This document shows positions 42,208 through 50,543 of a stretch of DNA of 64,000 nt, in pieces. The notes beneath the pieces are model-generated. The model did no database searches. It had not been told where the DNA came from and saw only the letters and a program-made list of their open reading frames with translations. The stretch covers positions 5,789 through 69,788 of the forward strand of contig DASXRQ010000136.1 in NCBI GenBank assembly GCA_036506495.1, in the 5' to 3' direction. The first letter of the stretch is position 1. Each line of letters begins with the position of its first letter. This DNA is from DASXRC01 sp036506495 (GTDB lineage: Bacteria > Actinomycetota > Actinomycetes > Mycobacteriales > Micromonosporaceae). Made by a program: the position numbers and the translations under genes.

Positions 42208-42662
42208 GCACCGCGCTGCGCAGCGGGGAACTCGCCGCGGCCGCCGGGGTCAACCTGCAGACGCTGCGTTACTACGAGCGCCGTGGCCTGCTCGCCGAGC
42301 CGCGACGTAGCCCGGGCGGGCATCGGCTGTACCCCGCCGAGGCGCTGACGATGCTTCGGGTGATCAAAACCGCGCAACGGCTCGGCTTCACCCTCGACGA
42401 GGTGGCCGGGCTGGTCGACCTCGGCACCCATCGGCACGGCCGGCGCCCCGACGCCAGCCTGCTGCGCCACGCCGCGGCCAAGCTGGCCGAGATCGAGGCG
42501 AAGATCGGCGACCTGCAGGTAATCGCGGCGACCCTGCGAACCTCGATCGAGGCCGGCTGCGACGACCTGGCCGCCTGCGCCAGCACGGAAGGTTGCCCGC
42601 TGCCGTTCGCCGACCTCATGGATGCGCGGCGCACCTCGCCCGACCGGCCCGCCGGCCGCTGA
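42204..42662 (+). CDS. MerR family metal-responsive regulator
   Basis: A 152-residue regulator with the MerR HTH (SGELAAAAGVNLQTLRYYERRGLL) and a coiled dimer helix, ending in a Cys-rich loop GCDDLAACASTEGCPLP. The terminal CPLP resembles the metal loop of MerR (C-x8-CPLI), but the spacing here is C-x5-C-x5-C and no Cys is seen at the MerR Cys82 position. It probably binds its own promoter at 41824-41835 and senses a thiophilic metal such as Hg, Cd, Zn or Cu; which one is not known. Confidence 0.85.
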   Translation: MSTALRSGELAAAAGVNLQTLRYYERRGLLAEPRRSPGGHRLYPAEALTMLRVIKTAQRLGFTLDEVAGLVDLGTHRHGRRPDASLLRHAAAKLAEIEAKIGDLQVIAATLRTSIEAGCDDLAACASTEGCPLPFADLMDARRTSPDRPAGR

Positions 42663-42665
42663 GAC

Positions 42666-42728
42666 CCCAACTTCTACGAGGTTGGCGTGCCGAACGGCGG
42701 CTAAGACCCTAACTTCGTCGAAGTTGGG
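42666..42728. repeat. Paired palindrome, locus 3 (centres 42 bp apart)
   Basis: Imperfect arms CCCAACTTCT and CGAGGTTGGC around A at 42676, and arms CCTAACTTCG and CGAAGTTGGG around T at 42718 (one mismatch). The centres are again exactly 42 bp apart. The element lies between the merR stop and the next tandem gene and begins 4 bp after the stop, so it may end the merR transcript. Confidence 0.85.
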
Positions 42729-42785
42729 GCGGGGAGCCAGATCCGGCCCCTCGATTCGACCTTGCTCCGCGGGCACGATGTACCC

Positions 42786-43760
42786 ATGGCCGGCGACGAT
42801 CAGAGCACCATGCTGACACTAGGACCGACGAGCGTGCGGATGCCGCGGCTGGGTCTTGGCGCAATGGTCTGGGGTGACATGTCGACGGCGCCGCGGTGGA
42901 ATCCGGCGCGCAACGCGTACGGGCCGACGAGCAGCATCGACGAGCAGCGCGATGCGTTGGACGTGAGCCTCGCCGCCGGGGTGAACCTGCTCGACACCGC
43001 GGCCATGTACGGCGGAGGGGCCTCCGAACGACGCGTCGGTGAACTCATCGAGGGCAAGAACGTTCTGGTCGCCACGAAGTTCCCCGCCGGCTTCATCGCC
43101 CGCGCGGGTAGCTTGCCGGCGACGCTCGACGCGAGCCGCGCCCGGCTGCGCCGGTCGGTCATCGACCTGTACCAGATTCATTATCCGTTTCGCTGGATGC
43201 CCATCCGTACGCTGATGAACCTCCTGGCCGACGCCGTCGAGGCGGGCAAGGTACGTGCCGTCGGGGTCAGCAACTATTCGGCCGCCCAGATGCGTACCGC
43301 CCACGCCGCGCTGCGCCAGCGCGGCATCCCGCTGGCGTCCAACCAGGTCCAGTACTCGCTGCTGCACCGAGACCCCGAGGTCAACGGTGTCCTGGACGCG
43401 TGCCGAGAGTTGGGCGTCACGCTGATCGCGTACATGCCCCTGGCCTCCGGGGCGCTCACCGGCAAGTACTCGGCGACTCATCGGCCCGTCGGGTGGCGCC
43501 GGTACACGCCGACGTTCCGGGGGAGCGGCCTCGCACGGCTCGAACGGGTCAACGACGTGCTGCGCGAGGTGGCCGACGGGCACGGCAAGACGCCGAGCCA
43601 GGTCGCCCTGCGCTGGCTGATCCAGCACGACAATGTCCTGCCCATCCCGGGGGCGAAGAACGGGCGGCAGGCCGCCGATAATGCCGGGGCCCTCTCGTTT
43701 GTGCTGAGCGAGTCGGAGATGGATGCGTTGAGCGCGGCCACGGCCGCCGGCCGCAGCTAG
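42786..43760 (+). CDS. Aldo/keto reductase
   Basis: A 324-residue TIM-barrel oxidoreductase. The tetrad is D70 and Y75 in LLDTAAMYGGG, K98 in VATKF, and H132 in YQIHYP. GAKNGRQAADNAG near the C-terminus binds NADPH phosphate. Closer in motif detail to bacterial AKR12/13-like proteins than to the other aldo/keto reductase in this window. ATG 42786 has no strong Shine-Dalgarno; ATG 42810 is an alternative start. Substrate unknown. Confidence 0.85.
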   Translation: MAGDDQSTMLTLGPTSVRMPRLGLGAMVWGDMSTAPRWNPARNAYGPTSSIDEQRDALDVSLAAGVNLLDTAAMYGGGASERRVGELIEGKNVLVATKFPAGFIARAGSLPATLDASRARLRRSVIDLYQIHYPFRWMPIRTLMNLLADAVEAGKVRAVGVSNYSAAQMRTAHAALRQRGIPLASNQVQYSLLHRDPEVNGVLDACRELGVTLIAYMPLASGALTGKYSATHRPVGWRRYTPTFRGSGLARLERVNDVLREVADGHGKTPSQVALRWLIQHDNVLPIPGAKNGRQAADNAGALSFVLSESEMDALSAATAAGRS

Positions 43761-43787
43761 GGCTGTGTAGCGGTCGGTTCCTCGAGG

Positions 43788-43845
43788 CAACTACATGGAG
43801 ATTGCGCCCTCGGGCCCGCGGGAGGAGCCACCTCCCGTGTAGTTG
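43788..43845. terminator. Imperfect inverted repeat between convergent genes
   Basis: CAACTACATGGAG (43788-43800) pairs with CTCCCGTGTAGTTG (43832-43845) apart from one mismatch and one bulge; the loop itself is GC-rich and contains CCCGCGGG. It fills the gap between the aldo/keto reductase stop and the convergent VWA gene stop and is a likely bidirectional terminator or structured RNA. Confidence 0.6.
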
Positions 43846-43881
43846 AGTGGATCACGAGGCCCGGCGCCGAGGCGGCGTGCG

Positions 43882-45540
43882 TTAGCCGTGGAGGCCCCCG
43901 GCGGCCGTGTGGATGAACACCGCGGTCACCTCGTCCACAGTGGACAGAGCTTCCACGTACCCGTCGATGGGCCGGAGCGCCTTTTTCAGCGCGTCCTCCC
44001 CCTCGGCCTGACCGAACATGACGACGCTGAGCTGCACCGGCCGGTTGGGGTCCTTGGAGCGGGCGAGCGCGGCCGACAAGCTGGGGAGCGTGATGGACTT
44101 CTTGTCGTCGTTGATGCCATCCGTGAAGATCAGCACATGGCTCGGCACGCCGGCCCGGTACGTGTTCCGTGCCGTCACGTACGCGGCCAGGATCGTGTCG
44201 TAGAGCCCCGTGCCGGTCTTCTTCGCCGCCAGGCCGTTACACGCCTTGGCCGCCGCCGCCCGTTGCGCCGGGCCGAGCGGTCGCGGCGGCAGAAGCACGC
44301 GGTAGTCGCGCGGCGCGCTCAAGTTGGCGCCGAATTCCCAGAGCCCGAGCTGGCTGTCGTTCGGGAGCAGGTCCCCCAGCGACCGGCAGCCCTGTGCTAC
44401 GACCCGAATCAAGGGCGTACGCGTACCCGGCACCGGGCTCCCCATCGAGCCGGAGACGTCCACGACGATCAGGAGGTTCGTGCGGCGGTCGGCCGGGTAC
44501 CACGTGGCGAGGACATGGTCAACGTGGTGTGGCTTGAGGACGGCGAGCTGCCTGCCGGGGAGCGTGGGCAGATCGGCGGAGGGTCCCGGCGTGCCGGCGT
44601 CGCCGGGCGGCGCGTCGGAATCGGGCACGCGCAGGCCCGCCGTCGCGAGCGCACCGCTGGCGCTCGATTTCGTCAGCTCATCAAACAGGCGGTAGATCCC
44701 GGCCGCGCGGAGCGGGTCGCTCACCGCCGCGACCGTCGGAAACCAGGTGTACCGAAGCAGCACGGCGTAATCGGAGCCGGCGAGGATCGTACGGCCCGGG
44801 GCGGGGCTGGCCAGGGACGGAAGCAGGGCGTACTCCGGCACGAGTCCGACCTCACCGGCCTTTGCGGGCAGGGCGGGCGCCACCCCCGCGATGGTGCGCG
44901 TCACGGTGAAGATGCGCGCGAGCGCGAGCGCCGACGCGTCCATGCTCTTCGCGAGCCATACCGACTCCGCGACGGCGCCGACCGCCACCATGCCGTCCGC
45001 GGAACTGTTCGGGTCCCGGACGGCGAGTCGGACGTCCTTCCGCGCGGACAGCAGGTTGGCCAGTGCGAGCCATGAACCGCCGGCGTCCTTGATGCGCGCG
45101 GCGGTGTTCGTGTCCGTGACCATGTAGACCGGGCTCTCCGCGAGCACGGTGCCGGATCCGACCACGTCATCCTGGGCGATCTCGAGGTCGCCGGCGACCC
45201 CGGCCCAGGCCGCGTCATCCGGGATCCAGACATCGGCGTCGATTTGCTTGGCGCGCTGCGGACCGGTCCGGCCGTCGCCGATGTCGGCCTCGATGTGGAC
45301 GCAGTTCGCCGCGCTCTCGAGGCTGGGAGCCAGCGCCTCCAGCACCGGCGCGAACGATGCGGAGGTGACCACGCGCACCGTACGAGGGCAGGTGCCGTCA
45401 GCGCGCGGCGTGACGACGGTAGGGCTTCCCGCCCTCAGGTAGTAGACGCCGCCGAGCACGCCAAGGACGCCGACCAACGAAACGGCGGAGAGTATGGATA
45501 GCAAGCGGCGCGGGCCTTCGCGGGCAACGTGCTTCCCCAT
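43882..45540 (-). CDS. Membrane-anchored substrate-binding and VWA domain protein
   Basis: A 552-residue protein. An N-terminal helix (about 15-35, LSAVSLVGVLGVLGGVYYL) anchors it. Residues about 50-320 form a type-II periplasmic-binding-protein-like domain (VVTSASFAPVLEALAPSLE, WIPDDAAW, VYMVTDTNTAA). Residues about 360-540 form a VWA domain with the MIDAS motif DVSGSMGSP and FTDGINDDK. Such PBP-VWA proteins are common in actinobacteria, probably binding a ligand or metal outside the membrane. ATG 45540 is chosen because conserved sequence starts there. Confidence 0.85.
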   Translation of the reverse strand: MGKHVAREGPRRLLSILSAVSLVGVLGVLGGVYYLRAGSPTVVTPRADGTCPRTVRVVTSASFAPVLEALAPSLESAANCVHIEADIGDGRTGPQRAKQIDADVWIPDDAAWAGVAGDLEIAQDDVVGSGTVLAESPVYMVTDTNTAARIKDAGGSWLALANLLSARKDVRLAVRDPNSSADGMVAVGAVAESVWLAKSMDASALALARIFTVTRTIAGVAPALPAKAGEVGLVPEYALLPSLASPAPGRTILAGSDYAVLLRYTWFPTVAAVSDPLRAAGIYRLFDELTKSSASGALATAGLRVPDSDAPPGDAGTPGPSADLPTLPGRQLAVLKPHHVDHVLATWYPADRRTNLLIVVDVSGSMGSPVPGTRTPLIRVVAQGCRSLGDLLPNDSQLGLWEFGANLSAPRDYRVLLPPRPLGPAQRAAAAKACNGLAAKKTGTGLYDTILAAYVTARNTYRAGVPSHVLIFTDGINDDKKSITLPSLSAALARSKDPNRPVQLSVVMFGQAEGEDALKKALRPIDGYVEALSTVDEVTAVFIHTAAGGLHG

Positions 45541-45742
45541 CGCAGTCCATCCCCCCAGGGATGGCCCGGCCCCCCGATTCGGCCCCTCGCCGCGCCAGAC
45601 CCGCCATCGGCACTCGGACTTTCGGTGCGAAGTCAAGCATGGTGGCCCGTTGCCGGTAAAGCGCCATCCGTCTTCTTAGTCCGACCATCGGCGCCCCAGT
45701 TTGGGCCGTTTCGGCGATGGCCAATAGGCGATCTATTGATTG

Positions 45743-46006
45743 ATGGACGGCACGCGCGCGCCAGTGGCCCGGTTCAACGCCGAGGTCCCGGGCACGGCCA
45801 CCGAGGTGAACGCCGAAACCGGTTGTGGGTCGTGGTGGGATCGCCGATGGTCATGGTATGTCCAGCATCGGCCGGATCTCGACGTCGTCGGTAGGGAGGG
45901 CGACGTGCTGCGCGAGGTCCTGGTGCACATGATCGAGGAGTACGCCCGGCACAACGGCCATGCCGACCTGCTGCGCGAACGGATCGACGGCAGAGTGGGC
46001 CAGTAG
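45743..46006 (+). pseudogene. Remnant of a DinB/DUF664 gene (C-terminal end)
   Basis: The last part of this 87-codon frame, REVLVHMIEEYARHNGHADL (from about 45911) followed by LRERIDG, is the C-terminal signature of DUF664/DinB-like proteins, normally about 160-175 residues. Only the last third remains, and the preceding residues are poor matches, so the N-terminal metal-binding region is lost. An AT-containing palindrome (CAATAG-GCGAT-CTATTG) lies just upstream. Probably a dead fragment. Confidence 0.7.
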
Positions 46007-46098
46007 TTCGTCGGCGGGCATTGACACGGCGAAGAAAACCTGGAAGACCTACCTGGGTCATTCGCCCCTCGACATGAGAAAGCGAGGCAGCACCCGAG

Positions 46099-46377
46099 AT
46101 GAACTTCCTCTTCGCGGTCGTCATCGGCGTGGTCATCGGCCTGATCGGCGGTTTCGTCCTCCGCGGCCGGCAGCCCAACGCGATCTGGCTGGCGCCGGTG
46201 CTGGCGACCGGCGGGGCGCTGGTCGCCGCCGTACTCGCCGCCATCTTCGGCGATCAGCGCGACTACGGCCCCAAGGAGATCGCGCTGCAGATCGTGCTGG
46301 CGATCGTCGGCGTCGGCGTGACCTACTTCCTGGGCACGCGGACCTCCGCCGGCACGCCGGTGGGCGGCTCCGAGTAG
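46099..46377 (+). CDS. Small membrane protein, GlsB/YeaQ/YmgE-like
   Basis: A 92-residue protein with three helices; FLFAVVIGVVIGLIGGFVLRGR at the start has the Gly pattern of transglycosylase-associated/GlsB stress proteins. The link to stress is by family only. ATG 46099 has AAGCGAGG upstream. It lies 92 bp after the DinB remnant and is convergent with the GerW-like gene. Confidence 0.7.
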   Translation: MNFLFAVVIGVVIGLIGGFVLRGRQPNAIWLAPVLATGGALVAAVLAAIFGDQRDYGPKEIALQIVLAIVGVGVTYFLGTRTSAGTPVGGSE

Positions 46378-46462
46378 TCACGGCCGCGGGCCGCTGGCCG
46401 GCCGAGCCCGTGCCGGCTGGCGGCCCACCTGGTCAAGTGGCGGGTGGTCGACCTGGGGGCGG

Positions 46463-46801
46463 CTATGTCGTGGCGCGCAACCTCGCGATCCGGGCCCGGG
46501 TCAGCAGGTAGACCACCGCGACCGCACCGGCCACGAGGGCGAGCTGATTTACGTTGACGGCCGGGCGCCACCGCACCGTGCCATCCTTGATGACGTACGC
46601 GCCGGCGGGACGGGCGCCCATGCCGAAGCCGCCGCCCTCACCCTCCTGACCTTGTTGGTCGTGGCCACCTCCGCCGCCGCCACCACCGGCGACCATGGCG
46701 GCCGGTATGACCGTCACCCCATCCTTCTCGTACGGCTCGGCGTACACGCGTTTGACGGTGATGGCGTCGCGGGCGGTGCCCAGCACCTCGTCGAGTTTCA
46801 T
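46463..46801 (-). CDS. GerW/YtfJ family sporulation-type protein
   Basis: A 112-residue protein. The core DEVLGTARDAITVKRVYAEPYEKDGVTVIPAA, then a Gly-rich loop with GGGGGGGG and HDQQG, then GARPAGAYVIKDGTVRWRPAVNVNQL, is the GerW (YtfJ) pattern. A C-terminal helix (LALVAGAVAVVYLL) could anchor it. In Bacillus YtfJ acts in spore germination; in actinobacteria the role is unclear. ATG 46801 with a GGAGGGG-like site. Confidence 0.85.
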   Translation of the reverse strand: MKLDEVLGTARDAITVKRVYAEPYEKDGVTVIPAAMVAGGGGGGGGHDQQGQEGEGGGFGMGARPAGAYVIKDGTVRWRPAVNVNQLALVAGAVAVVYLLTRARIARLRATT

Positions 46802-46900
46802 GGTGTGTCCCCTCCTGTCTGCTACGTCCAGCCTTACCCGCTGTCCGCTGCCGCGTCAGGTCAATGGGCCGGTTTGGTTCCGGTCTGGCATGGTAGAGGC

Positions 46901-47185
46901 ATGTGCCGGAACATTCGCGTACTCCATAATTTTGATCCACCCGCGACCGAGAGCGAGATCGAGGCGGCGGCCGTCCAGTACGTCCGCAAGGTCAGCGGCA
47001 CCACGCGCCCGTCGGCGGCCAACGAGGAGGCATTCGGCGAGGCCGTCCGCGCCGTCACCGCGGCCACCCGGACCTTGCTCGACAGCCTCGTCACGAAGGC
47101 ACCGCCGCGCGACCGCGAGGTCGTGGCCGCGAAGGCCAAGGCGCGTGCGGCCGAGCGGTACGGGCCGACGGTGCCCGCGGGCTGA
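46901..47185 (+). CDS. DUF2277 family protein
   Basis: A 94-residue soluble protein starting CRNIRVLHNFDPPATESEI, the conserved opening of DUF2277, followed by AAVQYVRKVSGTTRPSAANEEAF. The whole length is typical. The Cys-Arg-Asn-Ile start is almost invariant in the family as I recall it, but the function is unknown. A short TAGAGG box upstream suggests a leaderless start. Confidence 0.85.
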   Translation: MCRNIRVLHNFDPPATESEIEAAAVQYVRKVSGTTRPSAANEEAFGEAVRAVTAATRTLLDSLVTKAPPRDREVVAAKAKARAAERYGPTVPAG

Positions 47186-47221
47186 CGTAGAGAGGACGAC
47201 GAGCATGGCCGACTCCGAACA

Positions 47222-47595
47222 CGGCCCACCCCGACCGGCTTCGAACGCTGGTGGCCCACGAACCTCCGGTGGTCGAGTTGCTGCCGGACAGCGTGGAGCT
47301 ACGCGCCCAGATTCAGGACAAATATGACACGAATCGTACCGAGGGAGCCGAGGCGGCGATGCAGAAGTTCATGACGCACGCCGGCTTCGGCCAACCGGGC
47401 GGGGACCCTGACGCACCGCGCTGGGAACCCCCTCCGGAGCAGGTCGCCCGGATGCGCGCCGCCACCGAGGTGTTCCTCGCCCACATGATCCGCCCGACCA
47501 CGCGCTATCGGCCCGACATTGAGGCGCTGCGCGCCGCGTCGAGCCGCGCGTTCGGGGTCAGCCCGCGGCCAAGAACTTCAACAACTCATATATGA
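47222..47595 (+). pseudogene. Internal fragment of an alpha/beta hydrolase gene
   Basis: The frame reads HPDRLRTLVAHEPPVVELLP from about 47222, then a stretch like AEAAMQKFMTHAGF, and IRPTTRYRPDIEALRAASSR, which is the middle third of the alpha/beta hydrolase type also seen intact at 62377-63267 (HPEQVRTLVAHEPP there). The nucleophile elbow upstream and the His region downstream are both missing, and the frame ends in an unrelated tail at 47595. A decayed gene truncated at both ends. It overlaps the next gene by 38 bp. Confidence 0.8.
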
Positions 47596-47761
47596 GAAAC
47601 GCCGGCCACACGATGGCCTTGAGAATTCCCACGATGACGGACCAGAACCCGTCCGCGTGCTGGATGTAGTACACCAGCGCGCCAATCAGGCCCAGACCGT
47701 AGACGGCGTTTCCCCCGCCCGTGCCGCGGTTGGCCCACGCCCTTCTGCCCTTGTCATTCAT
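47558..47761 (-). CDS. Small membrane protein, function unknown
   Basis: A 67-residue protein with two hydrophobic segments (NAVYGLGLIGALVYYI and WSVIVGILKAIVWPAFLIYELL). The DGFWSVIVGILKAIVWPAFLIY pattern (shown in part) is one I recall from many small actinobacterial proteins, without known function. A GAAAGG site precedes the start. It overlaps the hydrolase remnant end. Confidence 0.7.
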   Translation of the reverse strand: MNDKGRRAWANRGTGGGNAVYGLGLIGALVYYIQHADGFWSVIVGILKAIVWPAFLIYELLKFLAAG

Positions 47762-48288
47762 GCGACGACCTTTCTCGTAAAGACCTGATCGGCCGGTTCA
47801 GGCCCAGCCAGCCGGGGCCGCGTGCCAACCGAGCTGCAGCGGCGATGTAGTCGCCGGGCATCTGGCCACAGTGGACGATCAGTGGTAGTTCATCATCCGG
47901 GCGTACGGAGTGTGCTGACGCCCGGTTCGCCGGTATTGAGTGACTACTATCTGCCCGTCCCGGCCTGAGGTAGGCTCACAAACGTTTGACGCAAGTCAAC
48001 CTACAACTGACGGCGCAGCAGCGGGCGACCCTTTGAGACGGGCTGCCGGGCGGATGCAGGATGCCACCGAGCTGCCGCGTCGATCGACGCCGCCAGACGA
48101 CCGAGGGCGGTGTCAGCGCCCGACGAGTCGGAAGCGCGCACGAAGACCGTCGACCACCTTGTTCTAGCAGCCACCGCCACATCCGGAACGTTCCTCCAGG
48201 AGCTTCACGATGGTGAACTGCGCGACGTTCAAGGGCCGGCGGCCAATGCTGCCTGCGGCAAACCGCTCCTGAAGGAGGCCTCATCACA
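47762..48288. other. Noncoding region, no supported gene
   Basis: 527 bp without a convincing gene. It holds a small palindrome TTGAC-GCAA-GTCAA (47986-47999), which might be an operator or a -35 region, and the ribosome binding site GAAGGAGG for the next gene, partly complementary to the CTCC just upstream (CTCC-TGAA-GGAG). Short frames here have no recognisable product. It may contain the promoter of the secreted peptidase operon. Confidence 0.5.
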
Positions 48289-50541
48289 ATGAAGCCGCAC
48301 CCACAGGGGGCTTCGCCCCCCGTGAACCCCCCAAAGCCGCACCCACAGGGGGCTTCGCCCCCCGTGAACCCCCCGAAGTCAGATCGTAGATCCCGGCGAT
48401 GGAAGTGGCTGGTGACAGTCGGCTGTGTTGCCATCGCCTTGCCGATGTGCCTGACCGTGAGCGGAGCCGCGTCGGCCGGCAGCTCGGCGGCGCTACCGGC
48501 CACGCCGACCATCAACCCGGACTATCTGTACGGCCAGCTCTACACGATGTCGAAGGGCTTCAGCTATCGCATCTCGGGGGCGGACGGCGACCCGAGAAAC
48601 GCCGCGGACGCGTTCAACCTGCCGCCGACCGTCAACGGCTGGCAGGAGCTTCTGGCGTACTGGAAGTCCAATCTGACTAACCGAGGCATTAACACGCAGC
48701 TCGCGAGCTTCGCGACCGTGACGGACCATTATTTCCGCAGAACGGGCGGCTACCGCTTCGACTCGGACGACGCCGAAGTGACGATCCCCGGCGCGTCATG
48801 CGCGGGCCAGCGAGTGTTGTTGGCGGCGCATCCGGATGAGACCCCGGTGCCGACGGACATCGTCGGGCTGATCGACTCCGGCACCACCAGCGGAACCACC
48901 GGCTTCGGCGCGGCCCGGCGGCACATCACGGACAGCAACCTGGGCAACGAGGGAGCGTACGACGGTCTGTCCGGCGTGGCACTGACGATGGCCGAGTACA
49001 ACGCGCTACTAACCTGGTACAACGCCAACGGCACCTACCCGAAGCGCACGCTGAAGGTCACGCTCCTCGACGCGTCGCGCGGCAAGACCGGCGACGGCCT
49101 GTTCGGCCGGGAGGGCTCGGCCTACTACGCGAACAACCTGATTCCGTCGGGGCCGCAGGGCCAGTACGTCCTGTTCGCCAACATGGACTCGCTCGGCATG
49201 AACTACCCGGCCTATCACCTGGGCACCGAGTTCTTCTGGAACAACGTCACCGGCGGCGGCGTCGGTCCGTGGTTTACCTTCATCAGGGCCACACCGACCG
49301 CGCCCAACTCGGCGTATCCCAACATGGGTGCGGGATCGCCGGGCGCGAACATCGCGGCCAACTCGGAGGCGATCGGCCAGCTGCAGGCGGATCTGCAGGG
49401 TGCGGTGCTGGCTGGCTTCAGCCAGCAGGGCGCGAAATACAACTTCTCCGTGCCGCTGGAGAACCCGTTGCGCTACAACCAGCCCGGTCAGGCACCAAAT
49501 CCGTACAGCGGCGTCGTGCCGACGAAGCCGGCGTACCTGGCCAGCGATCAGCCGCGATTCTCCCCGGTACGCGAGGACACGGACGCCCTGGAGGACGAGC
49601 AGGCCTTCTTCGACAGGGGAATTCCCGGATTCACGGTGTCCGGGGTGAAGAACTCGAGTGTTGACGAGAACCCTTATGGTGCCTCGGTCAGCGACACCAC
49701 CAAGGCGACGCCGGTGATCGGGTACGCGGGCAACCAGACGACATTCCAGTTGGGCAACAACACGCCACAGCCCGGAATGACGACCACGGCGGCCCCGGTG
49801 GCAGCGGGCGACACCAACGTGAAGGTCGCCGCGGTCACGAACCTCACCGCGGGTCAGCCGATATTCATCGGAACCGGTGCCGACATCGAGTACGGGCAGA
49901 TCCAATTGGTCGGTACGGCCGGGGCCGACGGCACCGGCGTCACACTGGTGGCACCGCTGGCGCGCGCGCACCCGACCGGCGTCCCGTTCAACGTGAACGA
50001 GAACCAACCCGTCGGCTTCCTGTCCGACTCCATCGAGCACCTGAACTACTTCGCCGGCGGTGCACCGCACGGGCTGCAGCCGCAGCAGCCGACCGAGGAG
50101 CTGAGGCGGGCGCTGGAACTGCCCGCACAGTGGACGAGCCTGCTCCTCGCCGGCGACAACTACCTGGGCACGTCCGCCCGCCCGAGCCGACCCATCGCGT
50201 ACTTCGAGACGACCCCGGCCAGGCCGGAGTCGACGCTGACGGTGACGTTCGACGCCGGGTTCTCCCGGGACGACCGGGGAAGCACGAGCGGCCTGAAGTA
50301 CTACTGGGACTTTGGCGACGGGACGCACGCCGTCGGTAAGCGCGTAACCCACACCTACAGCGGAGCCGTGTACGCCGACGTCAAGCTGGCCGTGGGCAAG
50401 GACGACGTTTGGGGCCTGTACCGGCAGGCGGTTGCCGTTGGCAGCCCGGCGGGCGGTCCACCATCGACCAACGCCTGCGGCACGTTCTCGCCGGACGAGT
50501 CGGCACGCCTGATCTCCGACGCGAGGAAGGGTACGGACTAG
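48289..50541 (+). CDS. Secreted M28-type peptidase paralogue with lost Glu pair, PKD domain
   Basis: A 750-residue protein. Residues 2-29 come from a 42-bp tandem duplication; a signal peptide follows (about 33-63, ending ASA). The M28-like domain has H181 and D183 (AAHPDE), D225 (GAYDGLSG), D300 (NMDSLG) and H584 (IEHLNYF), but the Glu-Glu of the family reads SR (263-264, LLDASRG). It is probably catalytically inactive. A small beta domain (about 499-570) precedes H584, and a PKD domain ends the chain (YYWDFGDG). Strong site AAGGAGG before ATG. Tandem paralogue of the next gene. Confidence 0.8.
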   Translation: MKPHPQGASPPVNPPKPHPQGASPPVNPPKSDRRSRRWKWLVTVGCVAIALPMCLTVSGAASAGSSAALPATPTINPDYLYGQLYTMSKGFSYRISGADGDPRNAADAFNLPPTVNGWQELLAYWKSNLTNRGINTQLASFATVTDHYFRRTGGYRFDSDDAEVTIPGASCAGQRVLLAAHPDETPVPTDIVGLIDSGTTSGTTGFGAARRHITDSNLGNEGAYDGLSGVALTMAEYNALLTWYNANGTYPKRTLKVTLLDASRGKTGDGLFGREGSAYYANNLIPSGPQGQYVLFANMDSLGMNYPAYHLGTEFFWNNVTGGGVGPWFTFIRATPTAPNSAYPNMGAGSPGANIAANSEAIGQLQADLQGAVLAGFSQQGAKYNFSVPLENPLRYNQPGQAPNPYSGVVPTKPAYLASDQPRFSPVREDTDALEDEQAFFDRGIPGFTVSGVKNSSVDENPYGASVSDTTKATPVIGYAGNQTTFQLGNNTPQPGMTTTAAPVAAGDTNVKVAAVTNLTAGQPIFIGTGADIEYGQIQLVGTAGADGTGVTLVAPLARAHPTGVPFNVNENQPVGFLSDSIEHLNYFAGGAPHGLQPQQPTEELRRALELPAQWTSLLLAGDNYLGTSARPSRPIAYFETTPARPESTLTVTFDAGFSRDDRGSTSGLKYYWDFGDGTHAVGKRVTHTYSGAVYADVKLAVGKDDVWGLYRQAVAVGSPAGGPPSTNACGTFSPDESARLISDARKGTD
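48292..48375 (+). repeat. Two 42-bp tandem repeats with GC hairpin, inside the coding start
   Basis: Two nearly identical 42-bp units (48292-48333 and 48334-48375) follow the start codon in frame, each encoding KPHPQGASPPVNPP. Each contains the hairpin GGGGGC-TTC-GCCCCC. The unit looks like a noncoding palindromic element that entered the 5' end of the gene and was kept in frame. Loss of both would leave a normal signal peptide beginning KSDRRSRRW. Confidence 0.85.
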
Positions 50542-50543
50542 CC

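Noticed and set aside
48110..48292. 60-codon frame just ahead of the first peptidase gene
   Set aside because: No recognisable product, ends inside the next gene's start and lacks a ribosome site.
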